Counted from the stretch's first letter, positions 7,351 through 16,332 are shown. The stretch is DNA of 64,000 bases from Microbacterium sp. W4I4 (GCF_030816235.1 NZ_JAUSXT010000001.1:310001-374000); one strand, 5' to 3'. Program-made: numbers and translations. Notes: generated by a model from the letters alone, not told the origin.

Positions 7351-8949
7351 GTGCTTGCCGTGCATGAACTCGAGATCCGTGTCGGAGCGCGCGTGCTCAT
7401 GTCGGACGTGTCGTTCCGCGTCGCCGACGGTGACAAGATCGGTCTCGTCGGACGAAACGGCGCGGGCAAGACGACGCTGACCAAGGTTCTCGCGGGCGAT
7501 CTGCTGCCGTCGGACGGAAAGGTCACCAGCTCAGGAGACCTCGGCTACCTTCCGCAGGATCCGCGCACGGGTGATCCGGAGATGCTGGCGCGCACCCGCA
7601 TCCTCGATGCTCGCGGGCTCGGCACCCTGCAGCTGGGCATCTCGCAGGCGTCGCATGACATGGCATCCGATGACCCGAAGATCGCCGAGCGCGCGATGCG
7701 GAAGTTCGGCAACCTCACCGAGCGCTTCGAGGCGCAGGGCGGATATTCGGCCGAGGCCGAAGCGGCGTCCATCGCGAACAACCTGTCGCTGCCGGATCGC
7801 ATTCTCGACCAGCCGCTGAAGACCCTGTCCGGCGGTCAGCGCCGGCGTATCGAGCTGGCGCGCATCCTGTTCTCGGATGCGAAGACCATGATCCTCGACG
7901 AGCCGACCAACCACCTCGATGCCGACAGCGTCGTGTGGCTGCGGGAGTTCCTCAAGAACTACAAGGGCGGGCTGATCGTGATCAGCCACGACGTCGAGCT
8001 CGTCGGCGAGACCGTCAACCGGGTGTTCTACCTGGACGGCAACCGCCAGGTCATCGACATCTACAACATGAACTGGAAGAACTACCTGCGCCAGCGCGTC
8101 GCCGACGAGGAGCGCCGCAAGAAAGAGCGCGTCAACGTCGAGAAGAAGGCCACCCAGCTGCAGATGCAGGCCGCGCGCTTCGGCGCGAAGGCCTCCAAGG
8201 CTGCCGCCGCGCACCAGATGGTCGCGCGCGCCGAGAAGATGCTCTCCGGTCTCGATGAGGTGCGTTCCGTCGATCGGGTCGCCAAGCTGCGCTTCCCGAA
8301 GCCGGCCCCGTGCGGAAAGACGCCGCTGATGGCATCCGGACTGTCGAAGTCGTACGGATCATTGGAGATCTTCACGGATGTCGACCTCGCGATCGACCGC
8401 GGCTCGAAGGTCGTCGTGCTGGGGCTGAACGGTGCGGGCAAGACCACGCTGCTGCGCCTTCTCGCCGGGGTCGACGAGCCCGACACGGGGCAGCTCGAGC
8501 CCGGTCACGGCCTGAAGATCGGCTACTACGCGCAGGAGCACGAGAACCTTGACGTCGATCGGTCGGTGCTGGCGAACATGATGTCCGCAGCGCCCGACAT
8601 CAACGAGACCGAGGCGCGCAAGGTGCTCGGATCGTTCCTCTTCACCGGCGACGACGTCCTCAAGCCTGCAGGAGTGCTCTCCGGCGGCGAGAAGACCAGG
8701 CTGTCGCTGGCGACCCTGGTGGTCTCCTCGGCGAACATGCTGCTGCTCGACGAACCGACGAACAACCTCGACCCCGCATCGCGCGAGGAGATCCTCGGTG
8801 CGCTCGCGCACTACGAGGGCGCCGTCGTACTCGTCTCACACGACCCAGGTGCCGTGGAATCGCTGAACCCCGAGCGCGTGCTGATCCTGCCTGACGGCGT
8901 CGAGGATCTCTGGAGCAAGGAGTACCAGGACCTCATCGAGCTCGCCTGA
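7351..8949 (+). CDS. ABC-F family ATPase (ribosome-associated type)
   Basis: A soluble 532-residue protein with two ABC domains and no membrane segments. Domain 1 has Walker A GRNGAGKTT (~residues 35-43), signature LSGGQRRR and Walker B ending LDEPTNHLD. A charged linker of about 80 residues follows (the P-site tRNA-interaction motif region, rich in Arg/Lys/Ala). Domain 2 has GLNGAGKTT, LSGGEKTR and LDEPTNNLD. ABC-F proteins act on the ribosome in translation control or antibiotic protection. This one is distinct from the EttA encoded at 20306. It could be a housekeeping factor; nothing nearby indicates resistance. The GTG start at 7351 directly precedes the first beta strand of the ABC domain. 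Confidence 0.88.
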   Translation: MLAVHELEIRVGARVLMSDVSFRVADGDKIGLVGRNGAGKTTLTKVLAGDLLPSDGKVTSSGDLGYLPQDPRTGDPEMLARTRILDARGLGTLQLGISQASHDMASDDPKIAERAMRKFGNLTERFEAQGGYSAEAEAASIANNLSLPDRILDQPLKTLSGGQRRRIELARILFSDAKTMILDEPTNHLDADSVVWLREFLKNYKGGLIVISHDVELVGETVNRVFYLDGNRQVIDIYNMNWKNYLRQRVADEERRKKERVNVEKKATQLQMQAARFGAKASKAAAAHQMVARAEKMLSGLDEVRSVDRVAKLRFPKPAPCGKTPLMASGLSKSYGSLEIFTDVDLAIDRGSKVVVLGLNGAGKTTLLRLLAGVDEPDTGQLEPGHGLKIGYYAQEHENLDVDRSVLANMMSAAPDINETEARKVLGSFLFTGDDVLKPAGVLSGGEKTRLSLATLVVSSANMLLLDEPTNNLDPASREEILGALAHYEGAVVLVSHDPGAVESLNPERVLILPDGVEDLWSKEYQDLIELA

Positions 8950-8962
8950 GCTTCAGCGGCGC

Positions 8963-9210
8963 TCAGCGAGCTCCCGGGCGCTGTGCGTCGCCGCGGCGGG
9001 CGATGATGAAGGTCTGCTTGCCGTTGATGTAGGCGAGACGGTCGGACGGATGCCTCGCTGCCAGGTCGTGCTTGCAGTGCGGATGAGCATCATGTGCACC
9101 GCCGCGAAGGTGCGAGCCCAGGCGTCGGATGCCGGGGAGAGGTCGACGACGCCTCGTCGCAGTCCGAGATCGGAGCCCGCGAACGCGGCGGCGAGATCTG
9201 CGCGATGCAC
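8963..9210 (-). pseudogene. Remnant of a GrpB-family (UPF0157) gene
   Basis: Two reading frames on the minus strand hold the two ends of a GrpB-like protein with the middle missing. From 9210 one frame reads LGLRRGVVDLSPASDAWARTF, like the N-terminal 'RG-V-L-x-P-x-D-P-x-W' of GrpB proteins. The other frame, ending at the TGA at 8963-8965, reads KHDLAARHPSDRLAYINGK then QTFIIARRGDAQR, like the C-terminal 'LA-R-x-x-D-R-x-A-Y-x-x-x-K-x-x-F' of the same family. About 100 central residues and the frame have been lost. The assignment rests on remembered family patterns. The stretch 8950-9261 holds no other gene that I can see. Confidence 0.5.
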
Positions 9211-9261
9211 AGTTCCACGCTATCGCGAGTCGTCCCTTCAGGCCGAGGGCGGACTCCGGTC

Positions 9262-9843
9262 TCAGGAGTATCCTCGGCGCAGCAGCATCCCGGCCGCGCG
9301 GTCGAAGTCGGCGCCGGAGGGGATGTCGAAGTCCAGGGCGTTGGCATTGCGGGTGATGATGGCGAACACGGCTCCGACGGCGGCGACGTCCTCCAGTTCC
9401 TCGACGGTCAGCCCGGCATCCAGCGCTGCACGGACATGTGCTGCCGACAGCTGGTCCGGATCGTTCGTCAATCGTTCGAGGAACGTCAGTGCTGTCCGGA
9501 GCCGCCCGCTGATCGGTGCGGTGCGATAGTCCGAGAGAGCAGCATCCGCCACAGCCGGATCCATGCCGCGCACCGCGATGGCGCGGTGCGCGCCGATGCA
9601 GAACGGACAGGTGTTCCACGACGCGACCATCGCCGCCATCAGTTCGCGCTCCGATACCGACCACGGGCTGGGGGAGCGCATCGCCTTCTGCGTCCATCGC
9701 CCCAGTGCCGGTCCGGTGAACTTCTTGTCGTAGAACGCGACCCGCGCGGCATCCGGCAGCCGGTACCCGGCGACGTGAGAGATGAACCGGATCAGCAGCC
9801 GGTGCGCCGCCGTGTCGCCGCGCTCGACGTCAGCCAGCCGCAT
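9262..9843 (-). CDS. Carboxymuconolactone decarboxylase / AhpD-like protein
   Basis: A 193-residue all-helical protein of the carboxymuconolactone decarboxylase family with the AhpD-type redox centre: SWNTCPFCIGAH, giving Cys79, Cys82 and His86. The pair of cysteines suggests peroxidase or disulfide-reductase activity rather than decarboxylation. The start at 9843 (ATG, MRLADVERG) lies inside the end of the upstream gene (14-base overlap), so the two are coupled. The longer in-frame start at 9903 would run further into that gene. The physiological substrate is unknown. Confidence 0.83.
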   Translation of the reverse strand: MRLADVERGDTAAHRLLIRFISHVAGYRLPDAARVAFYDKKFTGPALGRWTQKAMRSPSPWSVSERELMAAMVASWNTCPFCIGAHRAIAVRGMDPAVADAALSDYRTAPISGRLRTALTFLERLTNDPDQLSAAHVRAALDAGLTVEELEDVAAVGAVFAIITRNANALDFDIPSGADFDRAAGMLLRRGYS

Positions 9844-10162
9844 CGGATGCCTCCCGTATGGCCGCGATCGCGGCATCCCACCGCCGAAGACCGGCGGCGA
9901 CACTGGCCGACATCACCACTTCGAAGGCGGCCTTGTCCGACCCCATCGCTGCCCGAACCGCATCGACTTGTGCATCCGTCACGCGAAACGACGCCTCGCC
10001 GATCGTGCGCGCGAGCACAGCCGCCGGCGACGATCGATCGACCGCCTCACCCGGGTCGGTGCGCAGAACCGAGTTGCGGGTCGCCGCGTCGAGAACACCG
10101 GTTTCGACGACGCTCCTGCGCAACGCAGCGGCCAGCGAGGCATGATCTTCGTGCACGACCAT
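9830..10162 (-). CDS. Small CMD-like partner protein
   Basis: A 110-residue, probably all-helical protein encoded directly upstream of, and overlapping, the AhpD-like gene. It resembles the half-size helical domains found in front of carboxymuconolactone-type proteins (for example the VTDAQVDAVRAAMGSDKAAFEVVMSAS pattern) but lacks the CXXC centre, so I treat it as a structural or regulatory partner. This is an inference from context. The start at 10162 is supported by TAGGCT ending 6 bases ahead. No close functional homologue comes to mind. Confidence 0.65.
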   Translation of the reverse strand: MVVHEDHASLAAALRRSVVETGVLDAATRNSVLRTDPGEAVDRSSPAAVLARTIGEASFRVTDAQVDAVRAAMGSDKAAFEVVMSASVAAGLRRWDAAIAAIREASDAAG

Positions 10163-10168
10163 GGGCAG

Positions 10169-10174
10169 AGCCTA
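10169..10174 (-). promoter_or_regulatory. -10 element of the CMD-like operon
   Basis: Reads TAGGCT on the minus strand with 6 bases to the ATG at 10162, fitting a leaderless message. Confidence 0.45.
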
Positions 10175-10202
10175 CGCCCGTATGTCGGGCGTGTCAGGAC
10201 CT

Positions 10203-11015
10203 TCAGCCGTGCAGGGCGTCGAGCAGGGCGTCCTCGTCGTCGGCGTCGTGATCGCGGCGGCGCTTGACGCGCTTCGGACGCTCACCGGCATCCTCCTTCG
10301 CCTTCACGATCTCGGTGCGGATGATGTAGCCGATGAACGCGAAGCCCATGACCGCGAACAGGATCCACTGGATCGCGTACGACAGGTGCGGACCCGGATC
10401 CTCGGTGGGGGAGTCGAAGCCGCCGAGACGCTCGGCGGGGGCGGGGGTCTCGGATGCCAGCTGCCCGTACGCGCCTGTCACGAGCTCCGGGTTCGCGAGC
10501 TCGGCGATCGTGGGCAGGTTGATGGTCGGCACCTGGCCGTCCGGGGCGCCGCGCCCGGAAGACGGCAGTCGCTCACCGGGGCGCAGACGCACGATGACTG
10601 TCGCCTCACCCGAGGGCGGAGCGGGTACGACGCCGGGAGAGGAGTCCTCAGCCGGCGGCACCCATCCGCGATCCACGAGCAGCACGTGTCCGCTGCTGTC
10701 CTGGAACGGCACGAGAACTTCGAAGGCGCTGGTTCCGCCGTGCGGGCGGTTTCGCACGAGCACCTGCTGGTCGGCGAGATACTGCCCGTGCAGCTCGACA
10801 GGATGCCACTCGGAGTCGGCCGGAAGGCTGCCGTCCGCACCGATCAGATCGTCGAGCGGCGCCGGCTTCGCATCGTAGTTGCGCTCCACGAGGGCGATCT
10901 GCGACGTCGTCTGCTCGTTGCGGGCGAACTGCCACTGGGAGAGCAGTGCGCACACGACGGCGAAGGCGGCCGCGACCAGGAGATACGCTCCCCAGCGCAG
11001 CAGACGCTCCCTCAC
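10203..11015 (-). CDS. SURF1-family cytochrome oxidase biogenesis protein
   Basis: A 270-residue SURF1-type protein. It has one N-terminal helix (residues ~8-27) with the family's LxxWQ-x-R signature in LSQWQFARNEQ, a ~170-residue extracytoplasmic domain, and a second helix near the C terminus (YAIQWILFAVMGFAFIGYI), followed by a charged tail. Family features YDAxPAPLDD and RPHGGTSAFEVLVPF are present. SURF1 helps haem insertion or assembly of aa3-type cytochrome oxidase in the cytoplasmic membrane. It is last in an operon with two small genes, joined by 4-base overlaps. Confidence 0.9.
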   Translation of the reverse strand: MRERLLRWGAYLLVAAAFAVVCALLSQWQFARNEQTTSQIALVERNYDAKPAPLDDLIGADGSLPADSEWHPVELHGQYLADQQVLVRNRPHGGTSAFEVLVPFQDSSGHVLLVDRGWVPPAEDSSPGVVPAPPSGEATVIVRLRPGERLPSSGRGAPDGQVPTINLPTIAELANPELVTGAYGQLASETPAPAERLGGFDSPTEDPGPHLSYAIQWILFAVMGFAFIGYIIRTEIVKAKEDAGERPKRVKRRRDHDADDEDALLDALHG

Positions 11016-11209
11016 TCCGGAAGTCCTTCGTGGACCTCGACGGGGAAATCCCGCGTGCGCAGGTAGTCGCTGAGGAAGCCGACGTGCTCATCGCAGGCGA
11101 GCCAGATCTTGCGGCGATCCTCGCTGTGGATCCGCGGATTGCGCCACACGATGTGATGCGTCGCGGCGGCGCGGCACGAGGCGCGCGCGCATTCGAACGC
11201 AGCGGTCAT
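11012..11209 (-). CDS. Small Cys/His protein between DUF3099 and SURF1
   Basis: A 65-residue soluble protein. Cys and His are placed as C-x4-C near the N terminus, then HH, then CDEH around residue 40, which would suit metal binding. The start and stop each overlap the neighbour by four bases (ATGA at 11206-11209 and GTGA at 11012-11015), which is good evidence that it is real despite its size. I do not recognise a family. The position in a SURF1 operon suggests a role with respiratory or metal homeostasis, an inference only. Confidence 0.65.
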   Translation of the reverse strand: MTAAFECARASCRAAATHHIVWRNPRIHSEDRRKIWLACDEHVGFLSDYLRTRDFPVEVHEGLPE

Positions 11210-11583
11210 ATCGGGCCGCTCCGGTCGTCACCGGCGTCCGTCGTGTCGGGGTGCTGCTCGTGGATGGTGATGACCGGCGGCGTGTGCGCCGCGGCATCCG
11301 GGACAGGCGGGGCGGTGTCGAGCTCCAGCACGGGCGATTCGACCGCCATCGGGATGCTGTCGCTGCCGGCGTTCGCGGAGATCACCGCGATATACGGAAG
11401 GAAGATCGCACCGGCCGCGAACACGAACGTCCACCAGCCCACCGGATACACGACGGCCATCAGGACGAAGCACACCGTGCGGATGCCCATGGTGATCGCG
11501 TAGTGGCGCACGCGACTGCGCGCCTCGTCCTGCGGTGACTGCGGGAGCGAGGTGACAGAGGCGGCGTTCCTGGTGTGTCTCAC
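11206..11583 (-). CDS. DUF3099-family membrane protein
   Basis: A 125-residue protein with a short basic N terminus, two closely spaced membrane helices (IRTVCFVLMAVVYPVGWWTF and VFAAGAIFLPYIAVISANAG) and a hydrophilic, acidic C-terminal tail. This is the DUF3099 layout of Actinobacteria, and it sits in the family's usual place between fabG and SURF1. Function is unknown. The GTG start at 11583 has GGGAG just upstream and a TAGGCT hexamer 9 bases before it. Confidence 0.82.
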   Translation of the reverse strand: MRHTRNAASVTSLPQSPQDEARSRVRHYAITMGIRTVCFVLMAVVYPVGWWTFVFAAGAIFLPYIAVISANAGSDSIPMAVESPVLELDTAPPVPDAAAHTPPVITIHEQHPDTTDAGDDRSGPI

Positions 11584-11696
11584 GGTGCTCCCAGCCTACG
11601 CCGCGCGGGGCCTTCCGGATGCCCTTGCGCGGGCTCGGCGCCGCCCGTGCGGTCGGTAGGATGGCCTGCGTCCGTCCCCCTCAGGCAGGAGCCCTC

Positions 11697-12407
11697 ATGA
11701 GCACTGATCGCGTCGTCCTCGTCACCGGCGGAAACCGCGGCATCGGCCGCGCCATCGCCGAGCGCTTCGTGCGCGAGGGCTATCGCGTCGCCGTGACGGC
11801 CCGCAGCGGCGAAGGCCCCGAGGGCACTCTGACCGTTCGGGCGGACGTCACCGACGCCGCTACCGTGGATGCGGCGTACACCGAGGTCGAGCAGAAGCTC
11901 GGGCCGGTGGAGATCGTCGTCGCCAACGCCGGCATCACCAAGGACACGCTCCTGATGCGCATGAGCGAGGACGACTTCGACAGCGTCATCGCCACCAACC
12001 TCGGCGGCGCGTTCCGGGTCGTCAAGCGCGCCTCGAAGGGCATGCTGCGCGCGCGCTTCGGCCGCGTGATCCTCATCTCCAGCGTGGTGGGCCTGTACGG
12101 CTCGGCCGGACAGGTCAACTACGCGGCATCCAAGAGCGCTCTGGTCGGGTTCGCACGCTCGCTCACCCGCGAGCTCGGCGGGCGCGGCATCACCGCGAAC
12201 GTCGTCGCCCCCGGATTCATCGAGACGGACATGACCGCCGAGCTGCCCGAGGAGACGCAGAAGCAGTACAAGGCCAGCATCCCCGCCGGGCGCTTCGCCA
12301 CGCCCGACGAGGTCGCCGCGGCCGTCACCTGGCTGGCCGGCGATGACGCAGGCTACATCTCCGGCGCAGTGATCCCCGTCGACGGTGGTCTCGGCATGGG
12401 TCACTGA
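11697..12407 (+). CDS. fabG: 3-oxoacyl-ACP reductase, FabG-type SDR
   Basis: A 236-residue classical short-chain dehydrogenase/reductase. The NADPH-binding motif is TGGNRGIG (10-17), then NAG (77-79), Asn101, Ser129, and the catalytic pair Tyr142/Lys146 in YAASK. The C-terminal SGAVIPVDGGLGMGH is the FabG-type ending, and PGFIETDMT is also characteristic. It should reduce 3-oxoacyl-ACP in fatty-acid elongation. Stand-alone fabG copies near SURF1 in Actinobacteria could have another substrate (compare FabG1/MabA). A ribosome-binding sequence, AGGCAGGA (11683-11690), precedes ATG 11697, and TAGGAT at 11657-11662 is a likely -10. Confidence 0.87.
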   Translation: MSTDRVVLVTGGNRGIGRAIAERFVREGYRVAVTARSGEGPEGTLTVRADVTDAATVDAAYTEVEQKLGPVEIVVANAGITKDTLLMRMSEDDFDSVIATNLGGAFRVVKRASKGMLRARFGRVILISSVVGLYGSAGQVNYAASKSALVGFARSLTRELGGRGITANVVAPGFIETDMTAELPEETQKQYKASIPAGRFATPDEVAAAVTWLAGDDAGYISGAVIPVDGGLGMGH

Positions 12408-12430
12408 CCCGACACGCAGCCCCGCACCGG

Positions 12431-13126
12431 TCAGCGGTCGACGGCGACGAGGATCTGCTCGGCGAGCCGCTGCGGCATCGAGAACTGCGGCCAGTGGCCT
12501 GAACCGAGCGTGATCACCTCGACATCCTCGAGAGCACGGTACTCGTCGAGTGCGGCACCCCACTCGGTGAGCATCTGCTCGAACGCGTCGCGGTCGATCC
12601 CGCCCATCAGCAGTGTCACGGGCACCGCGAACCTGCCCGGGTTCGAGAGCTCGATCGGATCCGTGGGCACGCGCGCGGGGACGCTCTTGGTGAGCGGCGC
12701 GGTGCGAGCGCGCGTCGCGGCGTCGAGATCATGCACGTCGGGCTCGTCGAAGAAGTCCCAGCCAGGGAAGGGGACGACGCCGTCGACCACGTCGAACTCG
12801 CTGATGCTGAATCCGGATGCCGGGGGAGCCGTGTCGACGAAGACCACTCGCGCCACGCGCCCGGGCCTGGCGTCGGCTGCGCCCCAGACCACATTGCCGC
12901 CGCCGGAGTGGCCGACCAGCACCACGCGGCCGTCGATGCGGTCGATCACGTCGACGACCGCGTTCACCCAGTCGGACATGCCGATCGCGGACGACTCCGA
13001 GGCGGGTGCGCCCGTGCCGGGCATGGTCAGGGGATGTACGCGGCGGCCGGCGGCGATGAGTGGAGGTGTGACGTCCGCCCAGGAATCGGCGTCGAGCCAG
13101 AGGCCGGGGATGAGAATGATGTCCAT
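12431..13126 (-). CDS. Alpha/beta hydrolase
   Basis: A 231-residue single-domain alpha/beta hydrolase. It begins MDIILIPGLWLDADSW (oxyanion region), has the nucleophile elbow GHSGGGN in the first half, and a terminal GSGHWPQFSMPQRLAEQI that supplies the catalytic His. The acidic residue lies in MGGIDRD. It is likely an esterase or similar with unknown substrate. The start at 13126 is preferred to 13162: it opens the first beta strand directly, and TACCGT ends 7 bases upstream on the minus strand. It is convergent with fabG with only 23 bases between the stops. Confidence 0.85.
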   Translation of the reverse strand: MDIILIPGLWLDADSWADVTPPLIAAGRRVHPLTMPGTGAPASESSAIGMSDWVNAVVDVIDRIDGRVVLVGHSGGGNVVWGAADARPGRVARVVFVDTAPPASGFSISEFDVVDGVVPFPGWDFFDEPDVHDLDAATRARTAPLTKSVPARVPTDPIELSNPGRFAVPVTLLMGGIDRDAFEQMLTEWGAALDEYRALEDVEVITLGSGHWPQFSMPQRLAEQILVAVDR

Positions 13127-13133
13127 GCCGTCG

Positions 13134-13139
13134 ACGGTA
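13134..13139 (-). promoter_or_regulatory. -10 element of the alpha/beta hydrolase
   Basis: TACCGT on the minus strand, 7 bases before ATG 13126. It supports the short start. Confidence 0.35.
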
Positions 13140-13165
13140 GCGACGGCCACCGACATCGGCAACGG

Positions 13166-13801
13166 TCAGGGCAGCAGGGGGATGACGTCGGACAGGTCCT
13201 GCGGGCCGATCACCAGCGATGCGGCCGCGCGCACGGCCGGCTTGGCGTTGAACGCGATCCCCAGCCCCGCGACCGACATCATGGTCAGATCGTTCGCGCC
13301 GTCGCCGATCGCGATCGTCGCGCGCGGGTCGACGCCGAGCTCGGCCGCCCACTGCTGCAGCGATTCGGCCTTGGCCGCGGCATCCACGATCGCTCCGTCG
13401 ACGACCCCGGAGAGCGCACCGTCGACGACCGCCAGGCGGTTCGCGCGCCAGCGATCGACACCCAGCCCGGGAGCGACGTGGTCGAGGATCTCGTGGAATC
13501 CGCCGGAGACGACCCCGACGACGCCGCCGCGCTCGTGCACGGCCGAGGTGAGCGCCTGCACGCCCTGCGTCGGCTCGATGCGGGCGAGCACCCGCGCGAA
13601 CGCATCGGTCGGCACACCCGTCAAGGCCGCCACTCGGGAGCGCAGGCTCGCGGCGAAGTCCACCTCGCCGCGCATCGCGGCCTCCGTCGCCGCCTGCACC
13701 TCCTCGCGCCGTCCCGCCTCGTCGGCGAGCAGTTCGATCACCTCATTGCGGATGAGAGTGGAATCGGCATCGAGGACGACGAGGAAGCGCGCAGAAGTCA
13801 C
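13166..13801 (-). CDS. serB: Phosphoserine phosphatase SerB
   Basis: A 211-residue HAD-superfamily phosphatase matching SerB, the last step of serine synthesis. The nucleophile motif is LDADST (Asp11 nucleophile, Asp13 acid/base). The cap segment follows with the conserved ALTGVPTDAFARVLARI. Motif II is VVSGGFHEI, the Lys is in KAESLQQW, and the metal motif is GDGANDLTM. The N-terminal ACT domains of some SerB proteins are absent. The start is GTG 13801, with TACGCT ending 6 bases ahead of it on the minus strand. The same frame stays open far upstream, but that is only the high-GC shadow of glgC. Confidence 0.9.
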   Translation of the reverse strand: MTSARFLVVLDADSTLIRNEVIELLADEAGRREEVQAATEAAMRGEVDFAASLRSRVAALTGVPTDAFARVLARIEPTQGVQALTSAVHERGGVVGVVSGGFHEILDHVAPGLGVDRWRANRLAVVDGALSGVVDGAIVDAAAKAESLQQWAAELGVDPRATIAIGDGANDLTMMSVAGLGIAFNAKPAVRAAASLVIGPQDLSDVIPLLP

Positions 13802-13807
13802 CCGACG

Positions 13808-13813
13808 AGCGTA
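13808..13813 (-). promoter_or_regulatory. -10 element of serB
   Basis: TACGCT on the minus strand with 6 bases to GTG 13801. Confidence 0.4.
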
Positions 13814-13854
13814 GCGGGCGCGTGGCTCTGCAGAAGCGCGGGGGCGCGTCTGTG

Positions 13855-15096
13855 TCAGCGCGTGATGTGGAAGCCCTTGCCGACGACGGTGATGCCCGAC
13901 TCCGTGACCGTGAATCCGCGCTGCAGATCGCGCTCTCGATCGACGCCGACCGTGGCGCCGTCGTCGAGGATGACGTTCTTGTCCAGCACGGCGCGGTGCA
14001 CCCGGGCGCCCAGGCCCACCTGCACATGGTCCAGGAGCACGGAATCGGTGATCGTCGATCCGCCTGCCGCCACCGTGCCGACGCTGACCACACTGCGCTC
14101 GAGATGGGTTCCCGAGAGCACCGAGCCCGCCGACACGATCGAGTCGATCGTGTTGCCGATGCGGCCCACCGCGTCTCTCACGAACTTCGCCGGCGGCATG
14201 TTGACGTTCTGCGTGCGGATCGGCCAGACGGTGTTGTACAGGTTGAAGATGGGCAGGGTGGCGATGAGATCCATGTGCGCATCGAAGTACGAGTCGATGG
14301 TTCCCACATCTCGCCAGTAGGAGCGGTCGCGCGGCGAGGATCCGGGAACGTCGTTGTGCTTCATGTCGTAGTAGCCGGCCTCGCCGCGGTTCACGAAGTA
14401 GGGGATGATGTCGCCGCCCATGTCGTGCCCGGAGCTGGCGACCTCGCCGTCGGCCTCGACGGCGGCGATGAGCGCGTCGGTGTTGAAGACGTAGTTGCCC
14501 ATCGAGACGAGCACCTCGCCGGGCGAATCGGCCAGTCCCTGGGGATCGCTCGGCTTCTCGAGGAAGTCGCGGATGAGGCCGGTCTCGGGATCCGCATCGA
14601 TGACACCGAACTGCGATGCCAGCGCCAGCGGCTGCCGGATGCCGGCCACCGTCGCCTGCGCGCCGGATTCGATGTGCGCATCCACCATCTGCTGGAAGTC
14701 CATCCGATACACGTGGTCGGCGCCGATCACGACGACGATGTCGGGCTTCTCGTCGTTGATGAGGTTCAGGCTCTGCAGGATGGCGTCCGCCGAGCCCGAG
14801 AACCAGCGCTTGCCCAGGCGCTGCTGTGCGGGGACCGAGGTCACGTACGAGTCGAGCAGAGCCGACATCCGCCAGTTCTGCGACACGTGCCTGTCGAGAC
14901 TGTGCGACTTGTACTGCGTGAGCACGACGACCTGCCTGAACCCCGAGTTGATCAGGTTCGATATGGCGAAGTCGATGAGCCGGTACTGCCCGCCGAACGG
15001 CACGGCAGGTTTGGCGCGATCCGCCGTGAGGGGCATCAGCCGCTTGCCCTCGCCGCCGGCGAGGATGATCCCGAATACCTTCTTGGGTGCCGACAT
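13855..15096 (-). CDS. glgC: Glucose-1-phosphate adenylyltransferase GlgC
   Basis: A 413-residue ADP-glucose pyrophosphorylase, forming ADP-glucose from glucose-1-phosphate and ATP for glycogen or maltosyl-phosphate synthesis. The N-terminal nucleotidyltransferase domain has [16 protein letters not shown] and [15 protein letters not shown], with GADHVYRMD in the middle. The C-terminal part is a left-handed beta-helix with hexapeptide-like repeats ([21 protein letters not shown]). Length fits the bacterial enzyme. It is divergent from glgA with a 46-base gap. TATTGT on the minus strand (15103-15108) ends 6 bases before its ATG, so it may be leaderless. Confidence 0.95.
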   Translation of the reverse strand: MSAPKKVFGIILAGGEGKRLMPLTADRAKPAVPFGGQYRLIDFAISNLINSGFRQVVVLTQYKSHSLDRHVSQNWRMSALLDSYVTSVPAQQRLGKRWFSGSADAILQSLNLINDEKPDIVVVIGADHVYRMDFQQMVDAHIESGAQATVAGIRQPLALASQFGVIDADPETGLIRDFLEKPSDPQGLADSPGEVLVSMGNYVFNTDALIAAVEADGEVASSGHDMGGDIIPYFVNRGEAGYYDMKHNDVPGSSPRDRSYWRDVGTIDSYFDAHMDLIATLPIFNLYNTVWPIRTQNVNMPPAKFVRDAVGRIGNTIDSIVSAGSVLSGTHLERSVVSVGTVAAGGSTITDSVLLDHVQVGLGARVHRAVLDKNVILDDGATVGVDRERDLQRGFTVTESGITVVGKGFHITR

Positions 15097-15130
15097 GGCT
15101 CCACAATAGAGCGCGCGCGGCCCGATGTAC

Positions 15131-15136
15131 TACCGT
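15131..15136 (+). promoter_or_regulatory. -10 element of glgA
   Basis: TACCGT, 6 bases before ATG 15143. This favours that start over ATG 15125, which would lie upstream of the promoter element. Confidence 0.4.
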
Positions 15137-15142
15137 GCAGAC

Positions 15143-16327
15143 ATGCGAGTCGACATCATCACCAAGGAGTACCCGCCGGAGATCTACGGGGGCGCCGGTG
15201 TGCATGTCGCCGAGCTCGTCACCGCACTGCGCGCGAGCATTGACGTGCAGGTGCGGGCCTTCGGAGCCGACCGCGATGAGGCCGGCACCTTCTCCTACCG
15301 GACGCCGGCGGAGCTGTCGGGGGCGAACCCCGCGATCCAGACGCTCGGCACCGATCTGGCCATGGTCGGCGACGTCGCCGGGGCCGACGTCGTGCACAGC
15401 CACACCTGGTACGCGAACTACGCCGGGCATCTCGCATCCCAGCTGCACGGCATCCCGCATGTGCTCACCGCGCACAGCCTGGAGCCGCTGCGCCCGTGGA
15501 AGGCCGAGCAGCTCGGCGGCGGGTACGCGGTCTCCAGCGGGATCGAGCGGACCGCCTACGAGAACGCCGCCGCGATCGTCGCCGTGAGCGCGGGGATGCG
15601 CGCCGACATCCTGCGCAGCTATCCGCAGGTGGATCCGGCGCGCGTGCGCGTGATCCACAACGGCATCGACGTGGAGCGCTGGCGGCCGATCGAGAATCCG
15701 GAGTTCCTCGCGAGCATCGGCATGGACCCCACGCGTCCGTCGGTGGTGTTCGTCGGTCGCATCACACGGCAGAAGGGGCTGCCATACCTGCTGCGCGCGG
15801 CGCAGCTGCTTCCGCCCGAGGTGCAGCTGGTGCTCTGCGCCGGCGCCCCGGACACCCCCGAGATCATGGCCGAGGTGCAGGAGCTCGTGCGCCTGCTGCA
15901 GCAGAGCAGGCAGGGCGTCGTCTGGATCGAGCGGATGCTGCCGCGCGACGAGCTCGCGGCGATCCTCACCGCGGCGACGACCTTCGTGTGCCCGTCCGTC
16001 TACGAGCCGCTGGGCATCGTGAACCTCGAGGCCATGGCCTGCGGGGCCGCCGTGGTCGGCACGCGCACCGGTGGCATCCCCGAGGTCGTGGCGGACGGTG
16101 TGACCGGGCGGATCGTCCCCATCGATCAGCTGCAGGACGGCACGGGAACCCCGGTTGATCCCGAGCAGTTCGTCGCGGATCTCGCCGACACCCTGACCGA
16201 GGTGACGGGAGATCCCGAGCGAGCCGCGCAGTACGGCGCCGCCGGTCGGGAGCGTGCCAGGGATGAGTTCAGCTGGGGTGCGATCGCCGACACCACGCGC
16301 GCGCTGTACGAGGAGCTGACCGCCTGA
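15143..16327 (+). CDS. glgA: Glycogen synthase / maltose-1-phosphate synthase (GlgA/GlgM type)
   Basis: A 394-residue GT-B glycosyltransferase. The N-terminal domain has KEYPPEIYGGAGVHV for the acceptor/ADP-glucose site. The C-terminal domain has the FVGRITRQKG loop and the E-x7-E motif region VYEPLGIVNLEAMACG. It is much shorter than classical GlgA (~480) and matches the actinobacterial form. In mycobacteria the equivalent enzyme (GlgM) adds glucose from ADP-glucose to glucose-1-phosphate to give maltose-1-phosphate, so this may be its true reaction. It is paired head-to-head with glgC, which supplies ADP-glucose. Confidence 0.9.
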   Translation: MRVDIITKEYPPEIYGGAGVHVAELVTALRASIDVQVRAFGADRDEAGTFSYRTPAELSGANPAIQTLGTDLAMVGDVAGADVVHSHTWYANYAGHLASQLHGIPHVLTAHSLEPLRPWKAEQLGGGYAVSSGIERTAYENAAAIVAVSAGMRADILRSYPQVDPARVRVIHNGIDVERWRPIENPEFLASIGMDPTRPSVVFVGRITRQKGLPYLLRAAQLLPPEVQLVLCAGAPDTPEIMAEVQELVRLLQQSRQGVVWIERMLPRDELAAILTAATTFVCPSVYEPLGIVNLEAMACGAAVVGTRTGGIPEVVADGVTGRIVPIDQLQDGTGTPVDPEQFVADLADTLTEVTGDPERAAQYGAAGRERARDEFSWGAIADTTRALYEELTA

Positions 16328-16332
16328 GCCGA

